Assembly: GCA_029268085.1 (NCBI GenBank)
Contig: JAJUHD010000001.1
Location: 1-64,000, forward strand
Direction of reading: 5' to 3'
Source of the DNA: Bacillota bacterium
GTDB taxonomy: Bacteria > Bacillota > Clostridia > Oscillospirales > Oscillospiraceae
Length of the DNA: 64,000 nt
The first letter of the stretch is position 1; each line of letters opens with the position of its first letter. Under the pieces are notes generated by a model, which searched no databases, was not told the origin of the DNA, and saw only the letters and a program-made list of their open reading frames with translations. Positions 16,718-24,782 of this stretch are shown here, piece after piece. The position numbers were made by a program, and so were the translations under genes.

Positions 16718-17470
16718 ATGCCGATAGCCGTGAATGTAAATAATCTTTCTATGAAATTCAATCTTGCGCGGGAAAAAACCGACAGCTTAAAAGAATATTT
16801 TGTAAAGATGCTCAGAAGACAGCTCATGTACGACGAGTTCTACGCGCTCAGGCACGTCAGCATCAGCGTTGAAAAGGGGACGTGCCTCGGGATACTGGGC
16901 TCCAACGGTTCGGGAAAGAGCACGCTCTTAAAATGCATAGCGGGCATTTATCCGCCGAGCGAGGGGACGGTCACGATTTCGGGCTCTATTGCGCCTCTTA
17001 TCGAGCTCGGAGCGGGTTTTGATCCCGAGCTGACCGCGAGAGAGAACGTTTATCTTAACGGTGCGGTAATGGGCTTTGAAAAGGAATTTATTCGCGAAAA
17101 GTATGATGAAATCGTTGGGTTTTCAGAGCTGCACGATTTTATGGACGTGCCTGTAAAAAACTTTTCTTCAGGAATGGCGGCCCGCCTGGGATTTTCGATA
17201 GCTACGCTGGTAAAGCCTGAAATACTTATTATAGACGAGGTTCTCGGCGTCGGAGACTCTGCTTTTCAAAAAAAATGCGCCGCTAAAATGGAGGAACTCA
17301 GAAGCGGAGGGACCACGATGCTATTTGTTTCCCATTCGCTCCCGCAGCTGAAGAATCTGTGCAACAAGGCAGTCTGGCTGCGCCGCGGCGAAATCGTGAT
17401 GGACGGTGATGCGGAAGATGTGTGCGGCGAATATGAAAAATGGTCGGAGTCCCACACCGCGTTCGAATGA
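16718..17470 (+). CDS. polysaccharide ABC exporter ATPase (Wzt/TagH type)
   Basis: ATP-binding subunit of the glycan exporter, 250 residues. Walker A GSNGSGKST, signature NFSSGMAARLGF, Walker B ILIIDEVLGVGD and H-loop VSHSL are all typical of the TagH/Wzt subgroup, as is the N-terminal segment before the ATPase fold. It stops after the ATPase domain: there is no C-terminal carbohydrate-binding domain such as selects finished chains in some Wzt proteins. It forms the transporter with the preceding permease. Confidence 0.9.
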   Translation: MPIAVNVNNLSMKFNLAREKTDSLKEYFVKMLRRQLMYDEFYALRHVSISVEKGTCLGILGSNGSGKSTLLKCIAGIYPPSEGTVTISGSIAPLIELGAGFDPELTARENVYLNGAVMGFEKEFIREKYDEIVGFSELHDFMDVPVKNFSSGMAARLGFSIATLVKPEILIIDEVLGVGDSAFQKKCAAKMEELRSGGTTMLFVSHSLPQLKNLCNKAVWLRRGEIVMDGDAEDVCGEYEKWSESHTAFE

Positions 17471-18407
17471 TACAGAGTATCCCCTTATCTCGGTCATTGT
17501 ACTTGTATACAGGAACGGCCGGCATCTTTTCGAAACGATCTCCAGCATACTCGAGCAGGATTATCCGAAAATGGAGCTTATTGTTTCGGACGACGCTTCC
17601 GGCGCCCTGGACAGGGATTCGATTTCGGAGTATATCGAGAAAAATAAAAAGCCGAACCTTGTTTCCTATCTTATAAACGAAAACAAACGCAATCTCGGCA
17701 CCGTCGCGCACGCAAATTTTGCCGTTTCCCTAACAGGAGGAGAATTTATAAGATTTGCGGCCTGCGGGGACGGCTTTTTCGGAAAGGACGCTTTGACCAG
17801 GCTTTATTTGTTTGCGGAAAAACATAAGGTTCCGGTCGTGACATCCAAATCGGGCGTGTGCAGCCATGGCTTTTCCAGGATATATTATTACTTTCCGGAC
17901 AGCCGGAGGGTTAATGTCATAAACAGAAGAAAACCGGCGGATTTGTATAAAGTTATCGCTGTTTCAAACATTATCAGCTCGGCCGGAACGCTTTACAGGA
18001 GGAGTTTTTTTTCGGAAAACGGAGGCTTTAATGAGGCCTACAGGTATCTGGAGGATCTGCCGACCTGGCTTAGGCTGCTCAGGAACGGCATACCCATACC
18101 CTGTCTCGAAGAAGCGACGACTTATTATGCTGTGGACGGGGTCAGCTCCAGGGACGGAAACGCCTTCAAGTCAGAGCTTCTCAGGCCCGACTTGATTAAA
18201 TGCTATGAGGAGGAAATTCTTCCTTATCTTGAGCGCTTTAGTTTTATCAAGAGAAAAATGATAAGGTATCAGTATGACAAGCTGAAATCTTTCGGGTCTA
18301 TGAGCCGATTTGCAAAAGTCAGATTCTTCCTTGTCTATTTCCCTTTTGAAATATACGGCAAAGCCAAGTCTTTGTTGAAGAGGCTTCTGAAATCGGTAAA
18401 AAGATAG
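17433..18407 (+). CDS. family 2 glycosyltransferase
   Basis: A GT-A fold glycosyltransferase of about 324 residues. The core begins at YPLISVIVLVYRNG and continues with LEQDYPKMELIVSDDAS; the acceptor-side ED motif appears as YLEDLPTW. Donor and acceptor are unknown. The start is uncertain: ATG codons at 17406, 17418 and 17433 all lie inside the preceding ATPase gene and none has a strong ribosome site; 17433 gives the shortest extension before the fold. The next glycosyltransferase is a paralogue (same motifs), suggesting local duplication. Confidence 0.85.
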   Translation: MKNGRSPTPRSNDTEYPLISVIVLVYRNGRHLFETISSILEQDYPKMELIVSDDASGALDRDSISEYIEKNKKPNLVSYLINENKRNLGTVAHANFAVSLTGGEFIRFAACGDGFFGKDALTRLYLFAEKHKVPVVTSKSGVCSHGFSRIYYYFPDSRRVNVINRRKPADLYKVIAVSNIISSAGTLYRRSFFSENGGFNEAYRYLEDLPTWLRLLRNGIPIPCLEEATTYYAVDGVSSRDGNAFKSELLRPDLIKCYEEEILPYLERFSFIKRKMIRYQYDKLKSFGSMSRFAKVRFFLVYFPFEIYGKAKSLLKRLLKSVKR

Positions 18408-18415
18408 GTGAAGTT

Positions 18416-19609
18416 ATGAAAGAATATCCCCTGTTCACCATTGGCATGGTGGCATACAAGAATTACAGATATATATACGACGCCATCGAATCGGTCCTGA
18501 TGCAGGACTATCCCAATATCGAGCTTATCGTTTCAAACGACGGTTCGGACGATTTCAACGAGGACGAACTGATTGCCTATTTTAACAAAAACAGGACCGA
18601 AAACATAAGCAAGATAATCATCAATAACAACGAGCGCAATATGGGCACCTGCAGGCATCTGAACAAGGTGAAATCGATGTCGCAGGGTAAATATATAATG
18701 TTTCTCGCTGCGGACGACGCGCTGTACGACACAAAATCCATTTCCAATATCGTGCAGGCTTTTGCGGAAAACAGCGAACCGTATGCCGTCTGCGGAAACT
18801 GCGGAATGTATGACGTAGAGCTTAAGGATTACTCGGAAATAGTTCCGAGAAAGGAAGTGAGGGACAAGCTGCTCGCGCTCTCTCCCATGGAGCTTTACAG
18901 GGAAATTTCGACCGACATGTTCATCCCCACGGCGGCGACCACATACGCCGCAAAAGCCTTTGAAGACTTCGGTGATTTTGACGAGCGTGTATTTCTCATT
19001 GAGGACTGGGCCTTCTTTTTGAAGATGCTGAGAAGCGGTCATAAGCCCTGCTATGTCGATGTGCTCGTATCAAAGCACAGGGACGGCGGCATATGCCACG
19101 GCAACGAATCCGGAGTATCCGAAGGCGCAAAGCTTTTCCATAAAGACGAAATGGCAATTATGGAAATAGAGCTTCTTCCTTTTGAAAAAGAGCTGGGCAA
19201 ATCTCTGCACAAAAAGCTGGTCAGAAGATACAAATATCTTAAGACGACTTGGTTTTCAAAATATGAAATGCAGGAAGCCACGACGGGAGAAAAAATAAGG
19301 TTTTATATTAAAAACGGCGGTCCTGTATTATTGACAGCCCTATCGCGTATCAGGCATCATTTCCTCAACAGGATTCTCAATTCGTTTGCAGATTACAGGT
19401 TCGTATGGAAAATACTCGTGCTATGTCTCTTGTATTATCTTGATTTTTCAAAAGTTCTCGGCCCCAAATACGCCCGCTTTGCAAGCGTGTTGTTTGGAGC
19501 CGCTGCCCTTATATACGGTCTGGCCTTTATTGCGTCAGTCGTAATTAAGGAGCTGTACAGGCTGTACCTACCTTTTAAGAAGTTGCTGAAAAAGCTTTTC
19601 CGGGAGTAA
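18416..19609 (+). CDS. family 2 glycosyltransferase with C-terminal membrane anchor
   Basis: 397 residues. An N-terminal GT-A domain (YPLFTIGMVAYKN, MQDYPNIELIVSNDGS, an AADDALYD loop serving as the DxD-like metal site, and LIEDWAFF) is followed by a long helical region and two hydrophobic segments (about 325-385) with a basic C terminus. It would work at the cytosolic membrane face on a lipid-linked acceptor. AGGTGA precedes the start. Confidence 0.85.
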   Translation: MKEYPLFTIGMVAYKNYRYIYDAIESVLMQDYPNIELIVSNDGSDDFNEDELIAYFNKNRTENISKIIINNNERNMGTCRHLNKVKSMSQGKYIMFLAADDALYDTKSISNIVQAFAENSEPYAVCGNCGMYDVELKDYSEIVPRKEVRDKLLALSPMELYREISTDMFIPTAATTYAAKAFEDFGDFDERVFLIEDWAFFLKMLRSGHKPCYVDVLVSKHRDGGICHGNESGVSEGAKLFHKDEMAIMEIELLPFEKELGKSLHKKLVRRYKYLKTTWFSKYEMQEATTGEKIRFYIKNGGPVLLTALSRIRHHFLNRILNSFADYRFVWKILVLCLLYYLDFSKVLGPKYARFASVLFGAAALIYGLAFIASVVIKELYRLYLPFKKLLKKLFRE

Positions 19610-19612
19610 AAT

Positions 19613-20599
19613 ATGAATGTATTTCCATATCAAAATGAGCTTAAGACGCTCTGGGACAGGTTTGTGTCGGAAAACTCTGTCAACGGCACCTTTTTGCATT
19701 CGAGAAGATTTCTTGAGTACCACGGGCCGGAAAAATTCATGGACTGCTCGGTTTTGATAGGCACCGCAAAATCGGACATTTGGGCGGTCGTCCCGGCCTG
19801 CAGAAGCCTAAGCGACGGGAAAGTTACCTTTTTCTCGCATCCGGGCAGCACTTACGGCGGCATAGTAGCCGAAAAAATAAGATATAACCTCGAGGATATG
19901 ACGGCCATAATTGACGCTCTTGAGGATTATATAAAGTCAAACGGATTTGAAAAAGCCGTGCTTAAGCTGACGCCGGACATCTTTTCGGCCGCCTCGACGG
20001 ATCTGCATCAGTATCTTTTGACTTATCGGGGCTTTTCCCATTATTCCGAGCTGAGTGCATATATAGATTATCCGTCATACGGCAGCGACATACTGGGGCA
20101 CATGAACAACGCCAGAAGGCGCAAGCTTAAGAAGTGCCTCGAGCAGAACCTGCGCTTTGAAATGATTTCTTTGGATAAGGACGTAGCCGAATTCTATGAA
20201 ATTTTGAAGGAAAACCTTGAAAAGCACGGCGCAAAACCCGTTCACACCCTTGACGAGCTGCTTGACTTTAAGAACGGTCGGCTTCCCGATATCGTGGACT
20301 TTTACGGGGTGTTTCTAGGAGACCGGATGATAGCTGGAGCGATGAGCTTTAATTTCAGGGAGAGAAACGTGCTGCACATTCAGTACAGCGGAGCGCTTCA
20401 GGAGTACAACAAGCTGACCCCCATGTCGTTTTTGTTTTATAATTTGATAAAAAGCGGAATGGAGCGAGGCTTCTCCAGGCTGTCCTGGGGGATATCGACG
20501 GAAAAACAAGGAAAGATCCTGAATTTAAATCTTGCCCAGACAAAGGAATCCTACGGAAGCGTTTTCACGCTTAACCGTACTTTTTACAAGGAATATTGA
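19613..20599 (+). CDS. FemAB/GNAT-fold acyltransferase-like protein
   Basis: 328 residues with the double-GNAT architecture of FemAB-like and BioF2-type acetyltransferases: an N-terminal half ending in a Gly-rich STYGGIV loop and a C-terminal half with NNARRRKLKKCL, FYGVFLGDRMIAGAMSF and YNKLTPMSFLFYNLI. Such proteins add amino acids or acyl groups to cell-wall or surface sugars. In this locus it may acylate or aminoacylate a sugar; the substrate is unknown. GGGAG precedes the ATG and the previous gene ends 3 bp before. Confidence 0.7.
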   Translation: MNVFPYQNELKTLWDRFVSENSVNGTFLHSRRFLEYHGPEKFMDCSVLIGTAKSDIWAVVPACRSLSDGKVTFFSHPGSTYGGIVAEKIRYNLEDMTAIIDALEDYIKSNGFEKAVLKLTPDIFSAASTDLHQYLLTYRGFSHYSELSAYIDYPSYGSDILGHMNNARRRKLKKCLEQNLRFEMISLDKDVAEFYEILKENLEKHGAKPVHTLDELLDFKNGRLPDIVDFYGVFLGDRMIAGAMSFNFRERNVLHIQYSGALQEYNKLTPMSFLFYNLIKSGMERGFSRLSWGISTEKQGKILNLNLAQTKESYGSVFTLNRTFYKEY

Positions 20600-20611
20600 G
20601 CTGGTGAAAAC

Positions 20612-21577
20612 ATGAAGGAATACGGCGGCTACCTGCCTTTGGAACTGCCCAGAAAAAGAGAATATTTTTCGGAAAACAAGCATGACTTCATAAGGCTGAA
20701 TTGCGGCCGGTCCGCTATTTATTGCGCCCTGAGGGACGCGAAACCTTCAAAAGTCTATATACCGTACTACAACTGCGCCACGGTCGAGGAGCCATTTGTC
20801 AGGCTCGGGATACCGTATAGCTTCTATAAAATAGACCGGGATTTCCTGCCTGTGGACGTGGCTCTTAAGGACAATGAATATCTCCTGTACGTCAATTACT
20901 ACGGAATTGCTGACAGCGAAAAAATAAGCCTTGTGCTGAACAGGTACGGGCGTGTGTTCTTCGATAATACCCAGGCCTTCTTTGCCGATCCTGTCGAGGA
21001 TGCCTACAATATATATTCCTGCAGAAAATTCTTCGGCGTGAGCGACGGGGCCTACCTGTTGAAAAGAGGCATAAAGCCGATAGAGCTTCCGCAGGATTCT
21101 TCTTGTGAAAGAATGCTCTTTACAATGAAATGCATAGAGCAAACGACCAACGACGCATACAGGGAGCATTTGGAGAACGAGGCGGTTTTCGCGAAAGAGC
21201 CGATGCTTATGTCGCGCCTGACGCAGAGGATACTCTCGTCCGTCGATTATCCGTCGGTCCGGAGGCAGAGATACAGGAATTTTCTGTGCCTGCATAAAAT
21301 TCTGGGCGGGAAAAACCTTCTTGCCGTCAACATTGAAAGTCGGACTCCCGTTGCCTACCCGCTGCTCATAAAAAACGACGGCTTGAGGCGGAGGCTGATA
21401 GAAAAAAAGGTCTATGTGCCCTGCTGGTGGAAGCATGTCATGGATAAAACCGAGCCCGCAGACTGCGAATACGAGCTTTCGCGCTATCTGCTACCTCTGC
21501 CCATAGACCAGAGATATTCAGTTGGTGACATGGAGGAGCTGGCGGAGATTGTTTTGGAAAGCGCGGTGGAATCATGA
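20612..21577 (+). CDS. divergent PLP-dependent aminotransferase-like protein (DegT/fold type I)
   Basis: 321 residues. The beginning RLNCGRSAIYCALRD, the YIPYYNCATVEEPF loop, the FDNTQAFF segment (the PLP-pyridine aspartate) and SCRKFFGVSDGAYL with a lysine in the Schiff-base position resemble DegT/DnrJ enzymes, but the protein is shorter and diverges strongly from the classical FdtB-like enzyme at 25995. It may be a second aminotransferase or an enzyme on the same fold with another reaction. It overlaps the formyltransferase gene by 4 bp, so the two may act in succession. Confidence 0.6.
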   Translation: MKEYGGYLPLELPRKREYFSENKHDFIRLNCGRSAIYCALRDAKPSKVYIPYYNCATVEEPFVRLGIPYSFYKIDRDFLPVDVALKDNEYLLYVNYYGIADSEKISLVLNRYGRVFFDNTQAFFADPVEDAYNIYSCRKFFGVSDGAYLLKRGIKPIELPQDSSCERMLFTMKCIEQTTNDAYREHLENEAVFAKEPMLMSRLTQRILSSVDYPSVRRQRYRNFLCLHKILGGKNLLAVNIESRTPVAYPLLIKNDGLRRRLIEKKVYVPCWWKHVMDKTEPADCEYELSRYLLPLPIDQRYSVGDMEELAEIVLESAVES

Positions 21578-22425
21578 GAGAGATTATTTTTTCAGGTGAA
21601 AAGGAGCTTGGCTGCTGGTGTCTTAAATCCATTCAAAAGAGCTTTGACAGGATATATATTCTTGACAACGGGGACAAGGCCGTTCTGGCCCTTAAACGTC
21701 CGCAGGACACGCTGATTAAAGAATTCGATGAGGCAGACTGTCCCTATGTTTTTTTAGGCGGGCATTCCCCTCTCATCAAAAAAGAGGCGCTTGAGAAAAA
21801 AACCTACATTAATATCCACGGAGCGCTGCTTCCGAGATTTAGAGGGATGCATTCCATATTCTGGGCCATAATGAACTTTGAGGAAGAGGTCGGGATGACG
21901 GTTCACCTGGTGGACGAATATATGGATTCCGGAGATATAATACACCAGTTCAGATTTGCCTATAAAGAGCAGCCTATGCGGGAAATATTCAAGATGTTTT
22001 ATGAACGCATATATAATGAGCTTGACTGTGTTTTGGCGGACTATCTGGACGGGAAAATAACCCCGACCCCGCAGAACAAGGAAGAAGCTCTTTGGGGATG
22101 CAGGCGCAACCTGGACGACTGCCTTATAGATTTCAACTGGGATAACAGAATAATAAACCGTTTTTTCAAGGCGCTAACAGAGCCTTACCCCCTGCCCAGA
22201 ATCCTGGTTAGGGGCAAAATTTACGAGGTTATAGACTATAAGCTGGTTTCCAGGGAGTATTTTGTAACCGTGGGACGATGCCTGAACGTAGACGAGGAAG
22301 GCGCCTGGATCAAGACTAAAGAGGGTTTTCTCGTAGTGAACAAATTGCGCGACGTCGAGGATAACAAAATAGTTTATGCGAGGGACACAATACCCATCGG
22401 TTATCGTTTCAAAAGCAGGATGTAA
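21574..22425 (+). CDS. sugar-nucleotide N-formyltransferase
   Basis: 283 residues with a formyl_trans_N core. The catalytic triad is visible: Asn80 and His82 in NIHGALLPRFRG, and Asp118 in MDSGDII, 36 residues after the histidine as in methionyl-tRNA formyltransferase. It is not the tRNA enzyme: the locus and overall divergence match N10-formyl-tetrahydrofolate-dependent dTDP-sugar formyltransferases such as those for Qui3N, Fuc3N or Qui4N. The predicted substrate is the dTDP-3-amino-3,6-dideoxyhexose made with the neighbouring genes; this is inferred. Confidence 0.8.
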   Translation: MREIIFSGEKELGCWCLKSIQKSFDRIYILDNGDKAVLALKRPQDTLIKEFDEADCPYVFLGGHSPLIKKEALEKKTYINIHGALLPRFRGMHSIFWAIMNFEEEVGMTVHLVDEYMDSGDIIHQFRFAYKEQPMREIFKMFYERIYNELDCVLADYLDGKITPTPQNKEEALWGCRRNLDDCLIDFNWDNRIINRFFKALTEPYPLPRILVRGKIYEVIDYKLVSREYFVTVGRCLNVDEEGAWIKTKEGFLVVNKLRDVEDNKIVYARDTIPIGYRFKSRM

Positions 22426-22427
22426 GC

Positions 22428-22847
22428 ATGAAAAACGTAAAAACGATTAATTTCAGAAATATAGGAGACGAATCCGGCTACCTTACGCCCATTGAAGCCG
22501 AACGCGACATACCGTTCGGCATAAAACGCGTTTATTATATCACCGGCGTGAGAAGCGGCGAGCGGAGAGGCTTCCACTCGCACAGGGATCTGCATCAGCT
22601 GCTGATATGCGTCTCTGGATCGGTAAAAATACTTGTTAAAACTCCCTTCGAGGAAAAAATTATAATTCTGGACAAGCCTTATGAGGGCCTGTATATCGGG
22701 CCTATGATATGGCGGGAAATGTTCGACTTTTCCGAGGGCAGCGCGCTTGTGGTTTTGGCGTCGGAGCATTATTCGGAAGACGACTACATCAGAGATTATC
22801 CGCAATATGAAAAGGAAGCGAGAGAGTACTGGTCCAAGCGGAGCTGA
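22428..22847 (+). CDS. dTDP-4-keto-6-deoxyglucose 3,4-ketoisomerase (FdtA/QdtA/WxcM-like cupin)
   Basis: 139-residue cupin. It moves the keto group of dTDP-4-keto-6-deoxyglucose from C4 to C3, opening the route to 3-amino sugars. Visible features: VYYITG strand, RGFHSH with the paired histidines 50 and 52 that act as catalytic bases in FdtA, GSVKILV, and the C-terminal YSEDDYIRDY typical of the family. Whether the product has the gluco (Qui3N) or galacto (Fuc3N) configuration cannot be read by eye. It follows the formyltransferase by 2 bp. Confidence 0.88.
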   Translation: MKNVKTINFRNIGDESGYLTPIEAERDIPFGIKRVYYITGVRSGERRGFHSHRDLHQLLICVSGSVKILVKTPFEEKIIILDKPYEGLYIGPMIWREMFDFSEGSALVVLASEHYSEDDYIRDYPQYEKEAREYWSKRS

Positions 22848-22894
22848 ACGCGTGCTGCGGATTGAAAAAACATACGATAAGGAATTGAGGCCGA

Positions 22895-24358
22895 ATGAAG
22901 TTGAATAGGATGAATTTCAGCCGATTTATCTATTTTAAGGAATTATCGGAAGAATTACTGAAGCTCGACAAGAGAATATTGAAGGGAAAAGCGCCGGAAA
23001 TAATAAAAGAGCTGGATTTTCAGGCCGAACGCATATTTCGAAGGCAAAAAGGCGGATTTTGGGACATTACGGATGGGGACAAGGTTTTTATAGGCTTTCT
23101 GAAAGAGCTTGCCCGCTCTCTTCAGAGCGGAAATCCATGCAATTCCGTCGAAGAACTGCTCAGAAAGGCGGAGTCGCTGCGTGAGGAGAGGTTGAAAATA
23201 GTTTTTCTGGCACAGGAGAGCGTATGCTGGCCGTCGCTGGAGAGCTTTTACCATTCCTGCGTCAAAGATGAGCGGTTCAATACCGATTTGGTATATGTTC
23301 CGTTTGAACACGCCAACTCGAACTCCGATGTCGATTATTTCAAGGCCTATACCGAAGAGCTCAAGCTGCCGATAATAAGGCACAATGAATACAGCGTTTC
23401 GGAGGAGAGCCCCGATCTCGCCGTTTTCGTCAAGCCATATGACTGTATACCTATTCAATATCATATTGACGCCATCCATAAGGTCGTGGAGCGGTCGGTA
23501 TATATAAGATACGGCTTTGAGATAGCCGACTACAACGTCGATCTGCATTTCAAGCTGCCGCTCGAGCATAAGGCCTGGCGTTTCATAGCCTACGGAAAGC
23601 TTGTCAAAGAGCTTGCCGCCAAACACGGATACAGAAACGGGGAAAATGTCGCCGTCTGGGGACATCCCAGAGCCGATATGTATAGAGATTTGCCGGAAAA
23701 GAAAAAAACGCTGCCCAAGGAACTGACGGAGAAAATAAAAAACCGGAAAACAGTGCTCTGGAACACGCAGCATACGATAATGCCCGGATTTGGAGCCGGA
23801 ACATACTTTCAGTGGAAAGATGAGATTTTCAAATACTTTAAGGACAATCAGGATATGTTTCTGCTTTGGAGGCCTCATCCGCTTATGTTCGGCGCCATAG
23901 TGAACAACGGTTTTATGACCAGGGAGGAGTTGGACGCCTTTGTCAGAGAACTTTCCGCGGAGGACAACATATTAGTAGACCAGAGCACAGATTACAGAAA
24001 CGCTTTCTACGCTTCAGACGCCATCGTTACCGACGGGACCGCTTTCTTCCTTGAGTACCTCTATACGGGAAACCCTCTTCTTTACACGCCGAAAAAAGGC
24101 GGAGGCAGCATCTACAACGCGGAAGAGATTATGAAAGGCCTCTATGTGGCCCGCGAACCGAACGATGTAAAAAACTTTTTGGACATGGTAAGGGAAGGGC
24201 GGGACCCCATGAAAGATGAGAGGGATAAGCTGAAGAACGAGCTTTTATATGTGCCCGAGAATAAGAGCGTCGGACAGAATATAGTCGACAATATCGCAAA
24301 GGAACTGACAGAAGAAGAAAAGAGGAAGGCCACATCCTTTTTTGAGGGTTTAAGATGA
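22895..24358 (+). CDS. CDP-glycerol glycerophosphotransferase-like (TagF/TagB family) protein
   Basis: 487 residues. The C-terminal GT-B-like half has the TagF-family blocks GHPRADMY, LLWRPHPLM and YASDAIVTDGTAFFLEYLYTG (the nucleotide-phosphate site). The N-terminal half (about 1-110) is helical and not recognised. Such enzymes transfer glycerol- or polyol-phosphate from a CDP-activated donor. The next gene is a TagD-like cytidylyltransferase overlapping by 4 bp, which would supply that donor. The likely role is a phosphoglycerol-type decoration of the glycan. Confidence 0.75.
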   Translation: MKLNRMNFSRFIYFKELSEELLKLDKRILKGKAPEIIKELDFQAERIFRRQKGGFWDITDGDKVFIGFLKELARSLQSGNPCNSVEELLRKAESLREERLKIVFLAQESVCWPSLESFYHSCVKDERFNTDLVYVPFEHANSNSDVDYFKAYTEELKLPIIRHNEYSVSEESPDLAVFVKPYDCIPIQYHIDAIHKVVERSVYIRYGFEIADYNVDLHFKLPLEHKAWRFIAYGKLVKELAAKHGYRNGENVAVWGHPRADMYRDLPEKKKTLPKELTEKIKNRKTVLWNTQHTIMPGFGAGTYFQWKDEIFKYFKDNQDMFLLWRPHPLMFGAIVNNGFMTREELDAFVRELSAEDNILVDQSTDYRNAFYASDAIVTDGTAFFLEYLYTGNPLLYTPKKGGGSIYNAEEIMKGLYVAREPNDVKNFLDMVREGRDPMKDERDKLKNELLYVPENKSVGQNIVDNIAKELTEEEKRKATSFFEGLR

Positions 24359-24780
24359 AAAAATACAAAATCGGTTATATCCCGGGCACATTCGACTTGT
24401 TTCACATCGGACATCTAAATCTTATCAGAAATGCGCGGCAGTACTGCGACAAACTGATTTGCGCCGTCTCAACGGACGAGGTTGTCGAATCCCACAAAAA
24501 CAAAAGGCCCGTCATACCCTTTGAAGAAAGAATAGAAATCGTCCGCGCCATACGCTATGTGGACGAGGCGGTGCCCCAGACGAATCAGGACAAATACGCG
24601 CAGTGGAAGGAATACGGCTTCGACGCGATATTTGGGGGAAGCGACCTTCTCGGCACTCCGAAATGGCTTGCTTATGAGGCCGAGCTAAAGCCTGAGGGAG
24701 TAGACTTCATATATTTCGAGTACACAAAAACCACCTCGTCCACACTTATTACTAAAGTTCTGAAAACCTTGGGGGAATAG
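24355..24780 (+). CDS. TagD-like cytidylyltransferase (glycerol-3-phosphate type)
   Basis: 141 residues, close to TagD. Visible features: GTFDLFHIGHLNL with the HxGH nucleotide-binding motif, and a variant of the second signature, YTKTTSSTLI, in place of RTxGISTT. It would make CDP-glycerol or a related CDP-alcohol from CTP. It overlaps the TagF-like gene (ATGA). Because the second motif departs from the consensus, a different phospho-alcohol substrate is possible. Confidence 0.82.
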   Translation: MKKYKIGYIPGTFDLFHIGHLNLIRNARQYCDKLICAVSTDEVVESHKNKRPVIPFEERIEIVRAIRYVDEAVPQTNQDKYAQWKEYGFDAIFGGSDLLGTPKWLAYEAELKPEGVDFIYFEYTKTTSSTLITKVLKTLGE

Positions 24781-24782
24781 GC

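Noticed and set aside
21574..22425. Methionyl-tRNA formyltransferase (fmt)
   Set aside because: Only the formyl-transferase core is shared; the tRNA-binding features are not evident and the gene sits within a dTDP-amino-sugar locus.
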